From positions 19,745,501 through 19,809,500 of the forward strand of contig NC_134108.1 of assembly GCF_040939455.1 (NCBI RefSeq): 64,000 nt of DNA, read 5' to 3'. Every line of letters begins with the position of its first letter. Position 1 is the stretch's first letter. Shown in pieces: positions 62,841-64,000 of the stretch. Position numbers and translations under genes: made by a program. Origin of the DNA: Microcebus murinus (Eukaryota > Chordata > Mammalia > Primates > Cheirogaleidae). The notes beneath the pieces were generated by a model. That model was not told the origin of the DNA. It searched no databases and saw only the letters and a list, made by a program, of their open reading frames with translations.

Positions 62841-64000
62841 CTAAGAATTCCACAGTTGAAAATACTGGAGGATAGGCATTTTTAAACAATCTAGTTGGAA
62901 TACTGTAGCTTAATTATATACACTAGATAAAACTATTAAGTTAAGTAATAGCAGATAGATGGGTCCAGTATATAATAAGCTAATAAAGGAAGGCACCCCT
63001 CTGGATAGAGTCCATAACTTTAATGTGAAAAAGAAATGTTTTATTGATGATGTTGTAAACAATTCTGATTTGATTTGATACATCAGGAGGCTCTTCTCTA
63101 AATAACAGGGCAAAACCAATTGCATTCAGATGCACATGGTCGGGTGGAATGTAGTAAGAACAGTTTGTCCTTGGACTCCTGGAGACTGCTGATCTCAGAG
63201 ATGCCAAGATGACAGGGCATGTTAACAGTCCAAGTAGGACCAGGCCTATGGAACCTGGAATAGGAATAAAGGATTTTACAGATAAAGTAAAAAGAAACTT
63301 GGAAATCAAAATATAAAAAGGCATCAATATGGATATTGACACCAAGAAATAATAGCTGAGAAGAGCATGGAGAATAAAGGTAAGTGGTTGCTCAAATCAA
63401 TGAGCATGTATGGAAGCGTACAAATCAGCAGGAAGCAGGAGCAAAGGGAAGAAGAGGTAGAATGATGGGTGTATTCACTTCAGAGGAGTTGTTGGGAGAT
63501 GGAGAAGCAATGCTTCAGCAATGAGGATGCCCATTTTCCCACTTATCCCTGCGTGTCAGGCTTTTGTTTCAGCAAGTGCGTCTTCCGCTGCCATCCTGGG
63601 CGTACATGGCTGGCAATGGGATTGTTTGATGTCCACAGCAGTTGTTAAAGATACGGAATATTCCCATTGGCTGCTGGGTGAGGAAAATGGGGAATTAATC
63701 TGTATAATATATTAAAGAGTGCTTCAAGTAGAGCAGGCAATTAAGGGAAAAGACAGCTTTCAATTATAGAGAAAAATGGTGGAAGAGTTTATAAAAATAT
63801 GAAAGACATAAGAGAGTTTGCTCACCATAGAAGGCAGTGTAAGGGGCAGCCTGTGCTTTAAACAAGAGGAAGCAACAGAGGAGCAGAATGAAGAGTGCTC
63901 TGCAGGCCTCACTTCCCGCAGGGAATGAAGATGTCAGGAGGCCTTGGGAGTGGACCACCTCTACAGACTTGTTAGTGAGAACATCCCCCCACTTCTTGGG

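Noticed and set aside
62980..63345. 121-codon minus-strand open frame, possibly the missing upstream exon
   Set aside because: Its residues show none of the spectrin-repeat pattern expected there, and there is no fitting 173-nt exon with splice sites.

Overview
The window is mammalian nuclear DNA: a stretch of the utrophin gene (UTRN) read on the minus strand. Six short exons lie in a sea of introns, and no other gene was found. The organism is a primate, most likely a strepsirrhine (lemur-type). Four antisense Alu copies carry an extra block around 'ggccaattaatttctttct' that I associate with lemur Alu subfamilies and that human Alus lack, and no simian-specific repeat was noticed. The species cannot be fixed from this alone.

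The exons, in transcript order from high to low coordinate, are 57050-57206 (157 nt), 30960-31089 (130 nt), 17858-18126 (269 nt), 11548-11694 (147 nt), 8987-9065 (79 nt) and 5057-5117 (61 nt). All six stay open, their phases join without a break, and every junction has AG/GT on the minus strand. They correspond to dystrophin exons 57-62 and match utrophin rather than dystrophin in sequence. Together they encode 843 nt: the last two spectrin-like repeats of the rod, the hinge after them, and the first part of the WW domain. In the protein this segment links the long rod to the cysteine-rich module (WW, EF hands, ZZ) that binds beta-dystroglycan at the membrane.

The introns are about 26.0, 12.8, 6.2, 2.5 and 3.9 kb, plus two partial introns at the window edges (6.8 kb upstream, 5.1 kb downstream). 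They hold ordinary mammalian repeats: lemur-type and older Alus, MIRs, L2 and L1 fragments, MaLR-type LTRs, MER2-like and hAT elements, and microsatellites. The largest is an approximately 2.5 kb decayed L2 LINE at 52990-55515 that still shows an endonuclease GDFN box and the ADD of the polymerase box. Several insertions are nested and can be dated against each other by target-site duplications.

Nothing here looks like a new biological system. The points most worth a second look are two weak splice donors (after the 269-nt and 147-nt exons), a trinucleotide repeat forming the polypyrimidine tract of one acceptor, a CpG-dense patch at 26156-26468 not explained by a recognised repeat, a perfect 14-bp hairpin at 23847-23879, and the nested repeats. 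Repeat names were assigned by eye from remembered consensus sequences, so boundaries are approximate.
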